A DNA stretch of 36,118 bases, taken from NCBI GenBank assembly GCA_934365945.1, contig CAKRNE010000022.1, positions 1-36,118 on the forward strand, read 5' to 3'. Below, piece after piece: positions 22,669-32,117 of this stretch (positions are counted from its first letter, which is position 1; each line of letters begins with the position of its first letter). The stretch is from an uncultured Agathobacter sp. (GTDB taxonomy: Bacteria; Bacillota; Clostridia; Lachnospirales; Lachnospiraceae). The position numbers were made by a program, and so were the translations under genes. Under the pieces are notes generated by a model. It worked only from the letters and a program-made list of their open reading frames with translations, ran no database searches and was not told the origin of the DNA.

Positions 22669-23535
22669 TTAAATCCGCGATATCACAAGCCTTCCATCCT
22701 GCACATCAACCCTAACCTTATTAGACTCTATCCCCGCTGCCTCAAGCATCTCATCAGTGAGTTTTATCCTGTGCGCCTTGTCCAATACCGTATATTCCAT
22801 TGCAGGGTGTTTCTTCAATTTCTCCGTACTTACCTTTCCGTCAGATATAAGCACTGTGCGGTCTACACGGCCTGCAAGTGCCATATCGTGTGTCACTATG
22901 ATGATGGTTATACCAAGCTCTTTGTTCAGCTTATGAAACAGCTCATAGATTGTATCAGCAGTCCTTGTATCCACAGCTCCTGTCGGTTCATCCGCAAGCA
23001 GTATGTCCGGCTTATTTGCCAGTGCCACCGCTATCGCTGCGCGCTGCTGCTCTCCTCCCGATAGCTGAGCTGGAAGCTTATCCTTATGCTCCTGTAATCC
23101 CACTGCATTTAACAGTTTAAGGGCATAGCTTTTATTATTATCCTTGCGTTTTTTTATAATTTCTCCGTGTTTTAAATTATCGGTATTACCTGCATTTTCA
23201 AACATCATCACTGCCTCGACATTCTGCAGCACAGTCAGGTATGGGAACAGATTTTTGGCACTTTTCTGCCACACAAAACCTACTTTGTCCCTGCGGTATC
23301 TTACCATTTCGTCCTCTGAATATGTGGAAATGTCTTTTCCGTCAATAGTGAGTATTCCTGCCGTTGGAGTTTCCAGTCCACCTATCATATTTAGGAGGGT
23401 GGATTTTCCGCTGCCAGATTTTCCTATTACCGCAAGCATCTCCCCTGTTTCCACCGTCAGGTCAAGCCCCTCCAGTGCCATGACTTTTTTATCGTCGGTC
23501 TCATATATTTTTACCAATCCATCGCAGTTTATCAT
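22669..23535 (-). CDS. MacB/LolD-type ATPase with AbrB-like C-terminal tail
   Basis: 288 residues. Walker A GKSGSGKST, Q-loop VGFVWQKSAKN, signature LSGGEQQRA, Walker B ILLADEPTGAVD, switch His in VTHDM. These mark the MacB/LolD/FtsE group, which works with FtsX-fold permeases. A 20-odd residue charged insertion (about 113-134, NTDNLKHGEIIKKRKDNN) precedes the signature. After the ATPase core, the last ~40 residues (VLDKAHRIKLTDEML...KVRVDVQDGRLVI) read like an AbrB/SpoVT swapped-hairpin half. Last gene of the long minus-strand set, 20 bp behind the second ATPase. Confidence 0.9.
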   Translation of the reverse strand: MINCDGLVKIYETDDKKVMALEGLDLTVETGEMLAVIGKSGSGKSTLLNMIGGLETPTAGILTIDGKDISTYSEDEMVRYRRDKVGFVWQKSAKNLFPYLTVLQNVEAVMMFENAGNTDNLKHGEIIKKRKDNNKSYALKLLNAVGLQEHKDKLPAQLSGGEQQRAAIAVALANKPDILLADEPTGAVDTRTADTIYELFHKLNKELGITIIIVTHDMALAGRVDRTVLISDGKVSTEKLKKHPAMEYTVLDKAHRIKLTDEMLEAAGIESNKVRVDVQDGRLVISRI

Positions 23536-23555
23536 CTGGTTTTCTCCCTTTTAAT

Positions 23556-24296
23556 TTAAATTACTATGCCGTCACTAAGCTCAAACACTTCATCCCCCAG
23601 CTCCATCAGGTTCGGATCATGCGTGGTCATAACTATTGTGATGTCCTCATCGTCTATCAACTCACGGAACAATCGCATGACTTCAAATCCAGCAGCGGTA
23701 TCGAGTGCTCCTGTCGGCTCATCTGCAAAGACCACCTTCGGGTGATGTGCCACAGCGCGCGCGATCGCAACTCTCTGCTGCTCACCTCCCGATAACTGAT
23801 CCGGCATATGATCCATGCGCTTTGAGAGTCCGACACGGTCGAACAGCTCTGATACTCTGTCCTGCGTATTCTCATTTATCACATCGTTTTTTGCATCTCC
23901 AATGTCATTATCCATATCAGTCAAATTCTTCCGTATCTGACGTTTATTTTTCGCAAGTCTAAGGGCAAATTCCACATTCTCATATGCCGTCATCGTGGGA
24001 ATTAGTGCTATAGACTGGAATACAAATCCCATCTCATACCGCCTTAGCATTTCCCGGTCTTTCTCGGTCATCTGCTCGAGATTTTTATCCAGAAACTGCA
24101 CACTTCCCTCTGTCGGCATATCAAGCGCACTAAGGATATTAAGAAGTGTGGTCTTTCCGGAGCCGGAACGCCCTTTTAAGATGGCAAGTGTTCCTTTTTT
24201 TATCTCCATGGATACTCCGTCAAGTGCGTGGACTGTTGTACCATCTCCCGCCTTGAAATATCTTTTTATATTTTGAGCAACTATCGCATTTTCCAT
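23556..24296 (-). CDS. MacB/LolD-type ATPase
   Basis: 246 residues. Walker A GRSGSGKTT, Q-loop MGFVFQSIALIP, signature LSGGEQQRV, Walker B VVFADEPTGALD, switch His TTHDP. An acidic Asp/Asn insertion of about 25 residues (LTDMDNDIGDAKNDVINENT) occurs between the Q-loop and signature, at the same place as the insertion in the other ATPase. With two different ATPases and one double permease, the pair probably works as a heterodimer. GAGGTCG precedes the ATG at 24296. Confidence 0.9.
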   Translation of the reverse strand: MENAIVAQNIKRYFKAGDGTTVHALDGVSMEIKKGTLAILKGRSGSGKTTLLNILSALDMPTEGSVQFLDKNLEQMTEKDREMLRRYEMGFVFQSIALIPTMTAYENVEFALRLAKNKRQIRKNLTDMDNDIGDAKNDVINENTQDRVSELFDRVGLSKRMDHMPDQLSGGEQQRVAIARAVAHHPKVVFADEPTGALDTAAGFEVMRLFRELIDDEDITIVMTTHDPNLMELGDEVFELSDGIVI

Positions 24297-24363
24297 ATGT
24301 CACGACCTCATTTACCATGCTATAAAAACCTTCTACCGACTACCACAAAATCATTTTTATCTG

Positions 24364-27249
24364 CTAACTATCTTCTCCAAGCCTCAGTGCCTGTGCTATC
24401 TTCATACTCTTAAGCAGTCTGCTGATAACCACATAGCATACGGCTACAGCCACGAAAAGTACTCCTGTAAGCTCCAGCATATCAGATGGATAAATATATA
24501 CATTTACTCCGATATTGTGTTTCTGCGGCAGATATATGATCGATATGAGCCTTACAAACATCGCTGTTGCAGTTATACCTATGCCTGCTCCCGCAAGAAG
24601 CGGCAGAAATGATAAAAATATCTGCTCGTTTAAAAGCATTGCTTTTACCTCTCTCATTCTCATTCCCATTGCGCGGTATATACCAAACTGCAGCTCCCTC
24701 TGTTTTAGTGTCATAACCCAATACAGCAAAAATCCTACTGAGCACACTATCAGTGAAAGTATAAAACTTAATGTAAACATACCGTTTGTGATCTGCACTG
24801 TGGCTGAGTTTTTATTCTCGTCTATAAGCTGCTGCGCGGATGTTATATTCCTGTATATTTCACTCTGTACTTTTTCACTTTGAGTGTCTGTTAAATTGTC
24901 TGCTGTACTGTCTGAATTTTCACTGTTCTCACCGCCCAGATATCCCACAATATCATCCACCGTTTTTCCTTTTGACAGGTTCATCCACACACTGTACGGT
25001 GTCATGCCGAACTTTTCCACAACCGTAGCATAATTTGCAACGATCAGGTATTTCTCCTGCTCGGTCACATTTTTGTCTGCATCTGTCTCATAGGTGTAAC
25101 GCTCGTAGCCCGGAAAACCTTTTACTATGGCACATACCTTTACATTCTCGGATGCGTAGATCTGATCTTCATCGACAGCCTCCGGTACATACCTTGAGTA
25201 ATTTAAGCTGTCACCAACTTTAAGTCCCAGAGCTTTTGCCAGATTTGAGGAAATGATGACTCCGTCCGGCTCTTTTGCCAGCTCATTCAGGTAATTGAAC
25301 CAGTGCGCGTCATTAATATCATCATTTTGGTCACTCTGCAATTTCGCAGTCTCACCGAATTCTTTTGTGTTTATCGCCATAAGATATGCATCCGAAACCG
25401 AACCACTGCCTGCGGAAATGTCTACCCGCTCGTCCTCAAGCACACGCGTGACACCGTCACAGATGCCCTCATTTTTGAGCGACTCGTATTTACCGAAATC
25501 AGGCTCGTCATACATCCAGTTTACAGAGCCATCTTTATTGTACTGTATCCTGAGTCTGAAATCTTCGTTGTATATCGCATCACAACCCACATTGTAGACG
25601 ATCCGTTTTTCCATATTGCTGTTCATGGTGCGCGCCATATTCGCGTCAAAAATACCGCCAGCCACTGTCATGATAAGAAATACTGCCAGAAATCCCTGAT
25701 TGTATCTGGTTCGTTTTAGCTGTAAAAATGATGCATACATTGCCGGAGAAAAATGCTTTTTAAAGAGCCTGTCAACAAGCAGAATAACAAGTCCGGTAAG
25801 TCTTACGCACAAAAGTGCCGCTGCAAATATAAAAAGCGAATTGTCCAGTATCATGACAGGATCTATGCTCCTGTTCTCAAGAACAGATATCGCAAGCGTA
25901 CTCTTCTGCTTGTTGTAATTGTAAAGCAGATATGCTGACAGAGCCAAAAGTATAACGTCTATAAAGCATTTCTCCCAAAGAGGCTTTTTCTTTGATATTC
26001 GTTCCCTGCTGCTGCGCTCTGATATGGCATCCTTTGATTTTTTCCACACCGGAACTGTGATAAACAGCACCATGATAACTGCCGCTGCCACCGCATAGAC
26101 AAGCATCTGCCATACAAATTTGTAAGTGCCTATATCCTTTGCCGTAAATCTTAAAAATCCGTCTGTAGATGCGGCAGCCCGGCACATTATATATCCGAGT
26201 ACTATTCCGAGTACACAGCCCGCAAACGCTATTATTCCCGACTGCTGCAAGTACAAAATAAATACCTGTAATTTTGTCGCACCGCGGCTTCTTAAAACAA
26301 GTATGTCATTTTCCTCGAGCGAAAGTATCTGTGCAGATATCATTCTTATAAATAAAATCAAAAGCACAAGACACGGCAGCTCCAACGCCCAAAGCATCAG
26401 CTTTATCGTCTTCTGCTGTGTAAAAAAGCGCTCCAGCGTATCACGGATGTTGTCATTGTAGAGCTTGTCAGCATCCTTAAACTGCTCCATATACCCGTCA
26501 TAAAGTGAGGCATTTTCCGTGTTGATCTGCCTGTAATCCAGCATGAGAAAATCACTGTAGCTGATATTGTCCTCGCTGTAATACTGCATCATTTCGTCAA
26601 AAACATCCTGCGAAACAAATATCACATCGCCCATATCCGAAAGCGTCTTGGCCCAATATGGATCGTTTATATCTTTTTCACGGCAGATTTGTGATATGAC
26701 GAAAGAAATTTCCTTTTTCCCACTGCCATCAGGTACATGTAAATAGATTTTTTCACCTGCTACAAGTCCGTAGTGATCCATTGTCTTTTCGCTTATGCTG
26801 CATTCGAATGTGACTGTGTCAGCCTTAGACTTTACAACCTCAGCGTACTCCGAAAGTCTAGGCAGATATCCTATGGTAAAATAATTGTTAAGTCCTCCAA
26901 ACTCTGTATCTGCGCGTCCTCCTGAGAGTGTGATAAGCTGCTGTGCGGAAACCTTATCTATATCCACATATTCAGTCCACTTCTTTTCGTATCCTGACAG
27001 CTTATCAAGTACTGACTGCGAATCAGGATAATCTGCCACCGCGTATGTTCCCTCGCGGCTCATCTGTGCAGGAAACTCATTCTGCTGTGTGGCATGATCC
27101 GTAAAAAGTCTGTCGAGTATCTGATTTCCCGCACCCTTTTCAAACATAGGGTGGCACACAAAAAGTGCTATAAACAAAGCCACTCCCATAAGCAGACACA
27201 GATTTAACCATTTTCTGTTTTTTAATTTATTAATTACGAAGCCAAACAT
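24364..27249 (-). CDS. FtsX/MacB-type ABC permease, two-domain
   Basis: 961 residues. One N-terminal helix (about 15-33), a ~250-residue outside domain, then helices near 285-305, 333-355, 380-400, 428-445, 470-490 and 512-535; a second outside domain of ~290 residues; and three final helices from about 828. The conserved FtsX loops are present twice: SLEENDILVLRSRGATKLQV and LKQRELQFGIYRAMGMRMRE. So it is two FtsX units in one chain, enough to form a whole mechanotransmission permease. GAGGG stands before the ATG, which lies within the end of the adaptor gene (16-bp overlap). Confidence 0.88.
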   Translation of the reverse strand: MFGFVINKLKNRKWLNLCLLMGVALFIALFVCHPMFEKGAGNQILDRLFTDHATQQNEFPAQMSREGTYAVADYPDSQSVLDKLSGYEKKWTEYVDIDKVSAQQLITLSGGRADTEFGGLNNYFTIGYLPRLSEYAEVVKSKADTVTFECSISEKTMDHYGLVAGEKIYLHVPDGSGKKEISFVISQICREKDINDPYWAKTLSDMGDVIFVSQDVFDEMMQYYSEDNISYSDFLMLDYRQINTENASLYDGYMEQFKDADKLYNDNIRDTLERFFTQQKTIKLMLWALELPCLVLLILFIRMISAQILSLEENDILVLRSRGATKLQVFILYLQQSGIIAFAGCVLGIVLGYIMCRAAASTDGFLRFTAKDIGTYKFVWQMLVYAVAAAVIMVLFITVPVWKKSKDAISERSSRERISKKKPLWEKCFIDVILLALSAYLLYNYNKQKSTLAISVLENRSIDPVMILDNSLFIFAAALLCVRLTGLVILLVDRLFKKHFSPAMYASFLQLKRTRYNQGFLAVFLIMTVAGGIFDANMARTMNSNMEKRIVYNVGCDAIYNEDFRLRIQYNKDGSVNWMYDEPDFGKYESLKNEGICDGVTRVLEDERVDISAGSGSVSDAYLMAINTKEFGETAKLQSDQNDDINDAHWFNYLNELAKEPDGVIISSNLAKALGLKVGDSLNYSRYVPEAVDEDQIYASENVKVCAIVKGFPGYERYTYETDADKNVTEQEKYLIVANYATVVEKFGMTPYSVWMNLSKGKTVDDIVGYLGGENSENSDSTADNLTDTQSEKVQSEIYRNITSAQQLIDENKNSATVQITNGMFTLSFILSLIVCSVGFLLYWVMTLKQRELQFGIYRAMGMRMREVKAMLLNEQIFLSFLPLLAGAGIGITATAMFVRLISIIYLPQKHNIGVNVYIYPSDMLELTGVLFVAVAVCYVVISRLLKSMKIAQALRLGEDS

Positions 27250-29588
27250 ATTTCATCGCCCTCATCAATACCGTAAAGCACAAGTGTATTGCTGCCTGAT
27301 GTATAATCGCTCAATATTACCGGCTGCTTTACCACGCTGTCCCCATCAATTTTCCACACATAGTAGGATATATCATCTTTGTCCATCGGATTGACCTGCT
27401 TGTGTATGATCGAAGTCGGCACCACTACCACCTTTTTGAAAGAAACATAAGAAAACTTTACAGCAGATGCCCTGGTCAGATCATCCGGTATTCCATTGTC
27501 AAGTTTTATATAAAATGCTGCATTTCCATATCCCGAATCTGTGTTTCCGGTAATATGCACACCTTTATCATCCTGATTTATATATCCCTTTTGAGCTTCC
27601 CTGCCGTAACCGGCAAAGCCGATACAGCTTCCGTAGATCGTTGTACCGTCCAGCTCAAGTGATACGCGCTCTCCCACATCTGCTATATTGTCCTTATATA
27701 CTTTATAGCTATTGCTTTCCTTTACCTGAACCAGCAGTACATCCGTGGAATTTCCGGTTATCTGCAGGATATCTGCTCCTTCCTCCACATTATCTCCTGC
27801 CTTGACACTCACCTTTGAAACTTTTCCGTCTTTTTTGGCATATACTGAAATATTTCCTTTGCCGTCATTTCCTGCGCTTATGCTGTCATATTCTGACTGT
27901 AGCCGTGAAAGCTGATAGGTGTGGTCTGCACCGGCAAGTTTTTTCTGCAGATCAAGTAGCTGTAAGTTCAATTTCAACTGCTGCTCATCATATGCTGTAT
28001 CCGGCTTTTCATCCTGCCGGTTATTTTCTTCTGCGCTGCTACCACCTTCAGATAAATCTTTTATCTGCTTATTGTAGTCAGCAATCTTCTGCGCATAGGA
28101 TTCATTCTCCGAGTCTATCGCATTTTTTGCCTCTGTTATGGCAGCTTTGCCCTCTCCGGTATCCACCACGTAAAGCAGCATGCCCTTTTCTACCGTATCA
28201 TCCTGCTTCACATTGACCGATACGATCTGCCCTTCATAATCACAGGTTTCGGTTATCGTCCCTGCGTCAGATCTGCTGTACTGCACACCGTAGTTTGCTA
28301 TATCAAAGTCAGACCTTGTTACCGTATATTTGCTGTACTTTGTCGGAACCTGATCTGTAGAATTATAGTAGACCAGTTCCCCCTCTTTTAAGCCCTCTGT
28401 GACCTGTGTATAGTTTTCATCAGACTCACCTGTTGTTATGATGCGTTTCTCGCGGCCGCCCTCATCATTTTTCACATAGACATATCTAGTATCGCCATCC
28501 TTATAGATGGAATCTTTTCCCACGACAAGTGCCTGATTTGCTTTTGTCTTTTCAAAATATACCGGATACATCTGTCCTGCCGTAAGAAACGGCTTTTCCC
28601 TGCTTTCCACGCACACATCCGGATAGCGGTTGTTTATCTTCGAAAGTACCATAACCTCTGATGTATATTGAGACTCGGTGACATCATATTTTTCGCCATC
28701 GACTATCACATATTTCTTGTCATAATCGCTGTATTTGTACTCATTTATGGCTGTAGCTTTTATATCAAGCACAAGGTCATCCGTATCTGAGACAATGACT
28801 ATATTCTCGTATGCCGCAGCAGACCTTCCCTCTGTCAGCTTCTTAGTGTAAGTGACAAGACCGCTGTGGGCTGCCTTAAGCGTTCCATCATCAACGAGCT
28901 GCTGATATAAAGCTATCTGCTCATTGATCTTTTGCACGCGGTATTCGTGAAGCTGCTTATCGTACCGCTGATTTTCCTGCTCTGTAGCGATCTGTTTGTT
29001 GTAATCCTCGCCTGTACTTTCATTTTCCTCAGTCTGTTCTGTTGAAAATTCGCCCGTATCCTCTGCCTGTTCATCAATATTTGTGTCTGTATTGATTTCA
29101 TACGCATCAGCCATAGCTCCATCAGCCGGGTCCATCTTATTATGCTCATTATTATCCTGCTGAGCCGCCTGATTTTCCCACATTTTGATCTGCGTATCCG
29201 AGATCTGAGCTGATATCTCATATGTCTCATTCTCATGCGCCAGCGCAGCCTTACATTCCTGCAACTGTTTTTTTGCCTCATCCACATCACAGACTGCAAG
29301 CACATCCCCCGCATTTACTGTATCTCCCGGCTCCACATATATCTGTGAAATGTTTACATTGGCACTATAGTAATTGCAGTAATCCCTAGGAACTGCGGTA
29401 GCCATCAACACCTGTATGGAGCCGATCGTACCGTATTCCACAGGTCTGTAGGCTTCATTTAAAGCTACAGGTTCCTCAAGCTCCGGTATGCTGCTTTCTG
29501 TCATTTTTCCACAGCCGCCTGCCAAAAACGACACACATATCCCCAATACTGCCAGCTTTTTTATTGATAAAATGTTTCTGATCTTCAC
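27234..29588 (-). CDS. Tandem membrane-fusion (adaptor) lipoprotein
   Basis: 784 residues. Signal peptide with lipobox LAGGC, lipidated Cys26. Two adaptor modules follow in one chain. First: half-lipoyl VEPGDTVNAGDVLAV, a helical hairpin interrupted by an acidic, Gln/Asp/Glu-rich linker (about 135-190), then the second half KAAHSGLVTY and a barrel. Second: VKQDDTVEKGMLLYVVD, a helical hairpin (about 490-580), then YAKKDGKVSKVSVKAGDNVE. Each equals one MacA/HlyD-type module; two in tandem is unusual. It is anchored outside and probably guides substrate away from the FtsX permease. It overlaps both neighbours. Confidence 0.82.
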   Translation of the reverse strand: MKIRNILSIKKLAVLGICVSFLAGGCGKMTESSIPELEEPVALNEAYRPVEYGTIGSIQVLMATAVPRDYCNYYSANVNISQIYVEPGDTVNAGDVLAVCDVDEAKKQLQECKAALAHENETYEISAQISDTQIKMWENQAAQQDNNEHNKMDPADGAMADAYEINTDTNIDEQAEDTGEFSTEQTEENESTGEDYNKQIATEQENQRYDKQLHEYRVQKINEQIALYQQLVDDGTLKAAHSGLVTYTKKLTEGRSAAAYENIVIVSDTDDLVLDIKATAINEYKYSDYDKKYVIVDGEKYDVTESQYTSEVMVLSKINNRYPDVCVESREKPFLTAGQMYPVYFEKTKANQALVVGKDSIYKDGDTRYVYVKNDEGGREKRIITTGESDENYTQVTEGLKEGELVYYNSTDQVPTKYSKYTVTRSDFDIANYGVQYSRSDAGTITETCDYEGQIVSVNVKQDDTVEKGMLLYVVDTGEGKAAITEAKNAIDSENESYAQKIADYNKQIKDLSEGGSSAEENNRQDEKPDTAYDEQQLKLNLQLLDLQKKLAGADHTYQLSRLQSEYDSISAGNDGKGNISVYAKKDGKVSKVSVKAGDNVEEGADILQITGNSTDVLLVQVKESNSYKVYKDNIADVGERVSLELDGTTIYGSCIGFAGYGREAQKGYINQDDKGVHITGNTDSGYGNAAFYIKLDNGIPDDLTRASAVKFSYVSFKKVVVVPTSIIHKQVNPMDKDDISYYVWKIDGDSVVKQPVILSDYTSGSNTLVLYGIDEGDEICLAS

Positions 29589-30574
29589 TGCAAAACCACC
29601 TCATCCCCGCTTTTAAGTCCTTCTGTGATGATCCGGTAATCTCCCACCTGATCTCCGGCATTTATCCATACTGCCTGTCTGTATCCATTCTCATCCAATG
29701 TGTATACAAAATATCTGCCATCCTTCTCATGCACTGCGTCCTTTTGCACATACACAGCATTTTCTATAGCAGGGCGCGTCACTTCCATGGAAAATATCTG
29801 TGCATCCGATACTGCCGACATGTCCGATACCGGTTCAAAAACAAGCTTTTTATCGTCCACCTCTTTTACCTTAAGTTCAAACTCTATATCAGATGCTGTT
29901 GCCGTGTATACATCACCTACATTAAAGTCATAGCCTTCCGGTCTGTCAGCCTCGTAATTGCCGTTTCCGCTGATTTCTGTTATAAGATTGCTGCCCGGTT
30001 CAAAAACTCCCGCCAAAAGCGAATTGTTCATTGCTGTGATCGTGCCATCCTCGGATGCCGTGATCTGATATCTCGACAGTTTTTCCTTAGCCTCATCAAG
30101 ATAAAGCTGGGCAACCTCTGTATCCTTCTCAAGCTGGGCAATATCGCTTGAATAATCCTGAGTATCATCGATTTTCATAATAGCCTTATAGTGCTCTGCT
30201 AAAAGCTTATTCTGACTGATCTGCCCGCTGTAATCCTCAATCTTTTTCTGTATCTCCCCCGATTTAAAAGCTACCAGTATATCGCCCTTTTTCACATGAT
30301 CACCCACTGCCACATTCACCTTTTCAAGCGTAAGCTCCGTGTTTGTCGCACCATAGGAAAACTTGGTATAGCCCTGCGCTCTCAGACTGATGGTAGTCTG
30401 CGGTGTGAGTGAACCGCTCTGTACCGTAACCGTCTGGTATGATATTTTCTCGTAGGAAGCCCTGTCCGTCTGTGCAAGCTCCTGTTGTGCGGCCCCACAT
30501 CCTGAAAATAAAATAGATGTAATTGCAACGGCAAGTGTCAAACGCCCTATATATTTTTTCTTTTTATTAATCAT
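29585..30574 (-). CDS. Membrane-fusion (adaptor) lipoprotein, single module
   Basis: 329 residues. Lipobox LFSGC, Cys26. Half-lipoyl VNVAVGDHVKKGDILVAFKS, a short helical hairpin (about 108-165), second half ITASEDGTITAM, then a beta barrel and a C-terminal domain EGLKSGDEVVL. MacA/RND-adaptor type. The stop overlaps the next adaptor start by 4 nt. The two adaptors would contribute three modules to one complex. Confidence 0.85.
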   Translation of the reverse strand: MINKKKKYIGRLTLAVAITSILFSGCGAAQQELAQTDRASYEKISYQTVTVQSGSLTPQTTISLRAQGYTKFSYGATNTELTLEKVNVAVGDHVKKGDILVAFKSGEIQKKIEDYSGQISQNKLLAEHYKAIMKIDDTQDYSSDIAQLEKDTEVAQLYLDEAKEKLSRYQITASEDGTITAMNNSLLAGVFEPGSNLITEISGNGNYEADRPEGYDFNVGDVYTATASDIEFELKVKEVDDKKLVFEPVSDMSAVSDAQIFSMEVTRPAIENAVYVQKDAVHEKDGRYFVYTLDENGYRQAVWINAGDQVGDYRIITEGLKSGDEVVLQ

Positions 30575-30670
30575 ATATTTTCCACATCTTTTCCAAATAA
30601 ATATGAACCTGATCTATTATCTAAAAATGTAACTCCATGTATAAACTGTATAACAGCCAATAACAGTATC

Positions 30671-32107
30671 TTATATTAGATCATCAATCCTTATTATCGT
30701 GCCGTCTATCGCATTCACATACACCGGATATCTGTCGTAGCCCTTATCCTGTTTTGACAGACACCATGCCGGAACATAAGTATATTTATCCTTGTCAGAT
30801 GCATCCCTCAAACGGATATATCCGAGCTTTAGATTGTTGTAAGTGTGATTTTGTGTAAAATCATACTGATCTGAATTCTTTGTCATGTCATCCTTGATGA
30901 TCTCCTTTATAGTGTCCATTGACAAAAGTTCTACGTTCTTTGACTCATTAACAATATCAACAGGGTAAGAAATACTAAATTCCGTTACTCCCTGATCCGT
31001 CACAATAAAGGAACTGCTGCCATATGGCATAAAATCATCATAGTTATCGAGTGTCTCCCATATATCCATATTCCGGGTGAAATCGAGTGACTTGCAAAAC
31101 GCTATGCCATCCACACCCTCGCCATAATCTATGATATATCCCCAGGCTGTATCCTTTATGACACTCTCTTTATCATCAGTTTTTACGGTATCATCGCCAT
31201 CCTCTATCACTCCTGCGCTCCACTCGTAGTCTGAGGTTCCTATATATACCTGTGAAGCTCTGCCTAATTTCTTTTGAAATTCTTCTGCCTTCTTTACAGC
31301 TTCGTCTTTGGTCAATACACACTCGTTGTCATATGAAGATGTAGTATCTCCACCTGTAGAACCTCCATTAAGGCCCCCTACACCTTTCTCCTCTGCAAAT
31401 GATGGTGGTCCGTAATAGCCATACTCACTATCATCGTATGATGTGCCCTCACTTCCTGCCTTAAGAGGCTGTGCTGAAATATATTCAAGAGAGCCGTCCT
31501 CAGCAATTCCAAATCTAAGCTCACAGAAAACATTACCAATATATCCCAGATACTCATTACAATCCGTATAATCTGTGGCTTTTTCACGCGTATCCAGTGC
31601 AGACGGTTCTGCCTTTTCATACTGTTTTAGCAGATCATTTTCTGTTTTCATCACCCTGCTTATGCCATCTTCTGTAATATCACCCGCATCAATTTCCTGC
31701 TGATACCCGGCAATCTCATTTTTGACAACTTCCATGCTGTGATATATCTCTTCTTTCGTATAATGAGGTATGTCGTGATAATATATGGTACTATCGCCAA
31801 AATAAGCCTCTATCACACTCTTTTTGAAATCGGCATCTACCTTTATATTCTGCACCTCAACAACCGACATGCTTTTGCAGTCCGGCAGGGTAATGTCTGC
31901 TGAAATATCCACATCCACACTTTTGTCCGATGTCTCAACAGAAAAGCTGTCATTCCATTTCGTACTGTCGTCAAACGCGCTTATATCGCTTCCTGCTTTT
32001 GTGTTTATATTTTCAGTTTCCATATTGTAATCTACTTTTTTTCCTGAACAGCCGGTTAATGCTATTGCAAGAACTGCCGCCGGTATAATAATATTTTTCC
32101 TCTTCAT
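30671..32107 (-). CDS. Large lipoprotein, paralogue 3 of 3
   Basis: 478 residues. Lipobox ALTGC with Cys20, then SGKKVDY, an acidic linker, and a conserved block CKSMSVVEVQNIKVDADFKK followed by AYFGDSTIYYHD. The C-terminus is YTYVPAWCLSK...VNAIDGTIIRIDD. These blocks are shared with the two lipoproteins upstream, so the three arose by duplication. No catalytic motif is seen; the end resembles PepSY-like or YycI-like repeats only in general form. Probably a surface-exposed partner of the exporter. AAAGGAG lies before the ATG at 32107. Confidence 0.75.
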   Translation of the reverse strand: MKRKNIIIPAAVLAIALTGCSGKKVDYNMETENINTKAGSDISAFDDSTKWNDSFSVETSDKSVDVDISADITLPDCKSMSVVEVQNIKVDADFKKSVIEAYFGDSTIYYHDIPHYTKEEIYHSMEVVKNEIAGYQQEIDAGDITEDGISRVMKTENDLLKQYEKAEPSALDTREKATDYTDCNEYLGYIGNVFCELRFGIAEDGSLEYISAQPLKAGSEGTSYDDSEYGYYGPPSFAEEKGVGGLNGGSTGGDTTSSYDNECVLTKDEAVKKAEEFQKKLGRASQVYIGTSDYEWSAGVIEDGDDTVKTDDKESVIKDTAWGYIIDYGEGVDGIAFCKSLDFTRNMDIWETLDNYDDFMPYGSSSFIVTDQGVTEFSISYPVDIVNESKNVELLSMDTIKEIIKDDMTKNSDQYDFTQNHTYNNLKLGYIRLRDASDKDKYTYVPAWCLSKQDKGYDRYPVYVNAIDGTIIRIDDLI

Positions 32108-32117
32108 AGCCTCTCCT

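Noticed and set aside
25295..25719. Plus-strand ORFs of 100-138 codons inside the exporter genes
   Set aside because: They are antisense to well-supported coding sequence, lack ribosome binding sites and have unlikely composition.
28913..29314. Arg/Met-rich 133-codon minus-strand ORF
   Set aside because: It is another frame of the tandem adaptor gene; the extreme Arg/Met/Trp content is typical of shadow reading.
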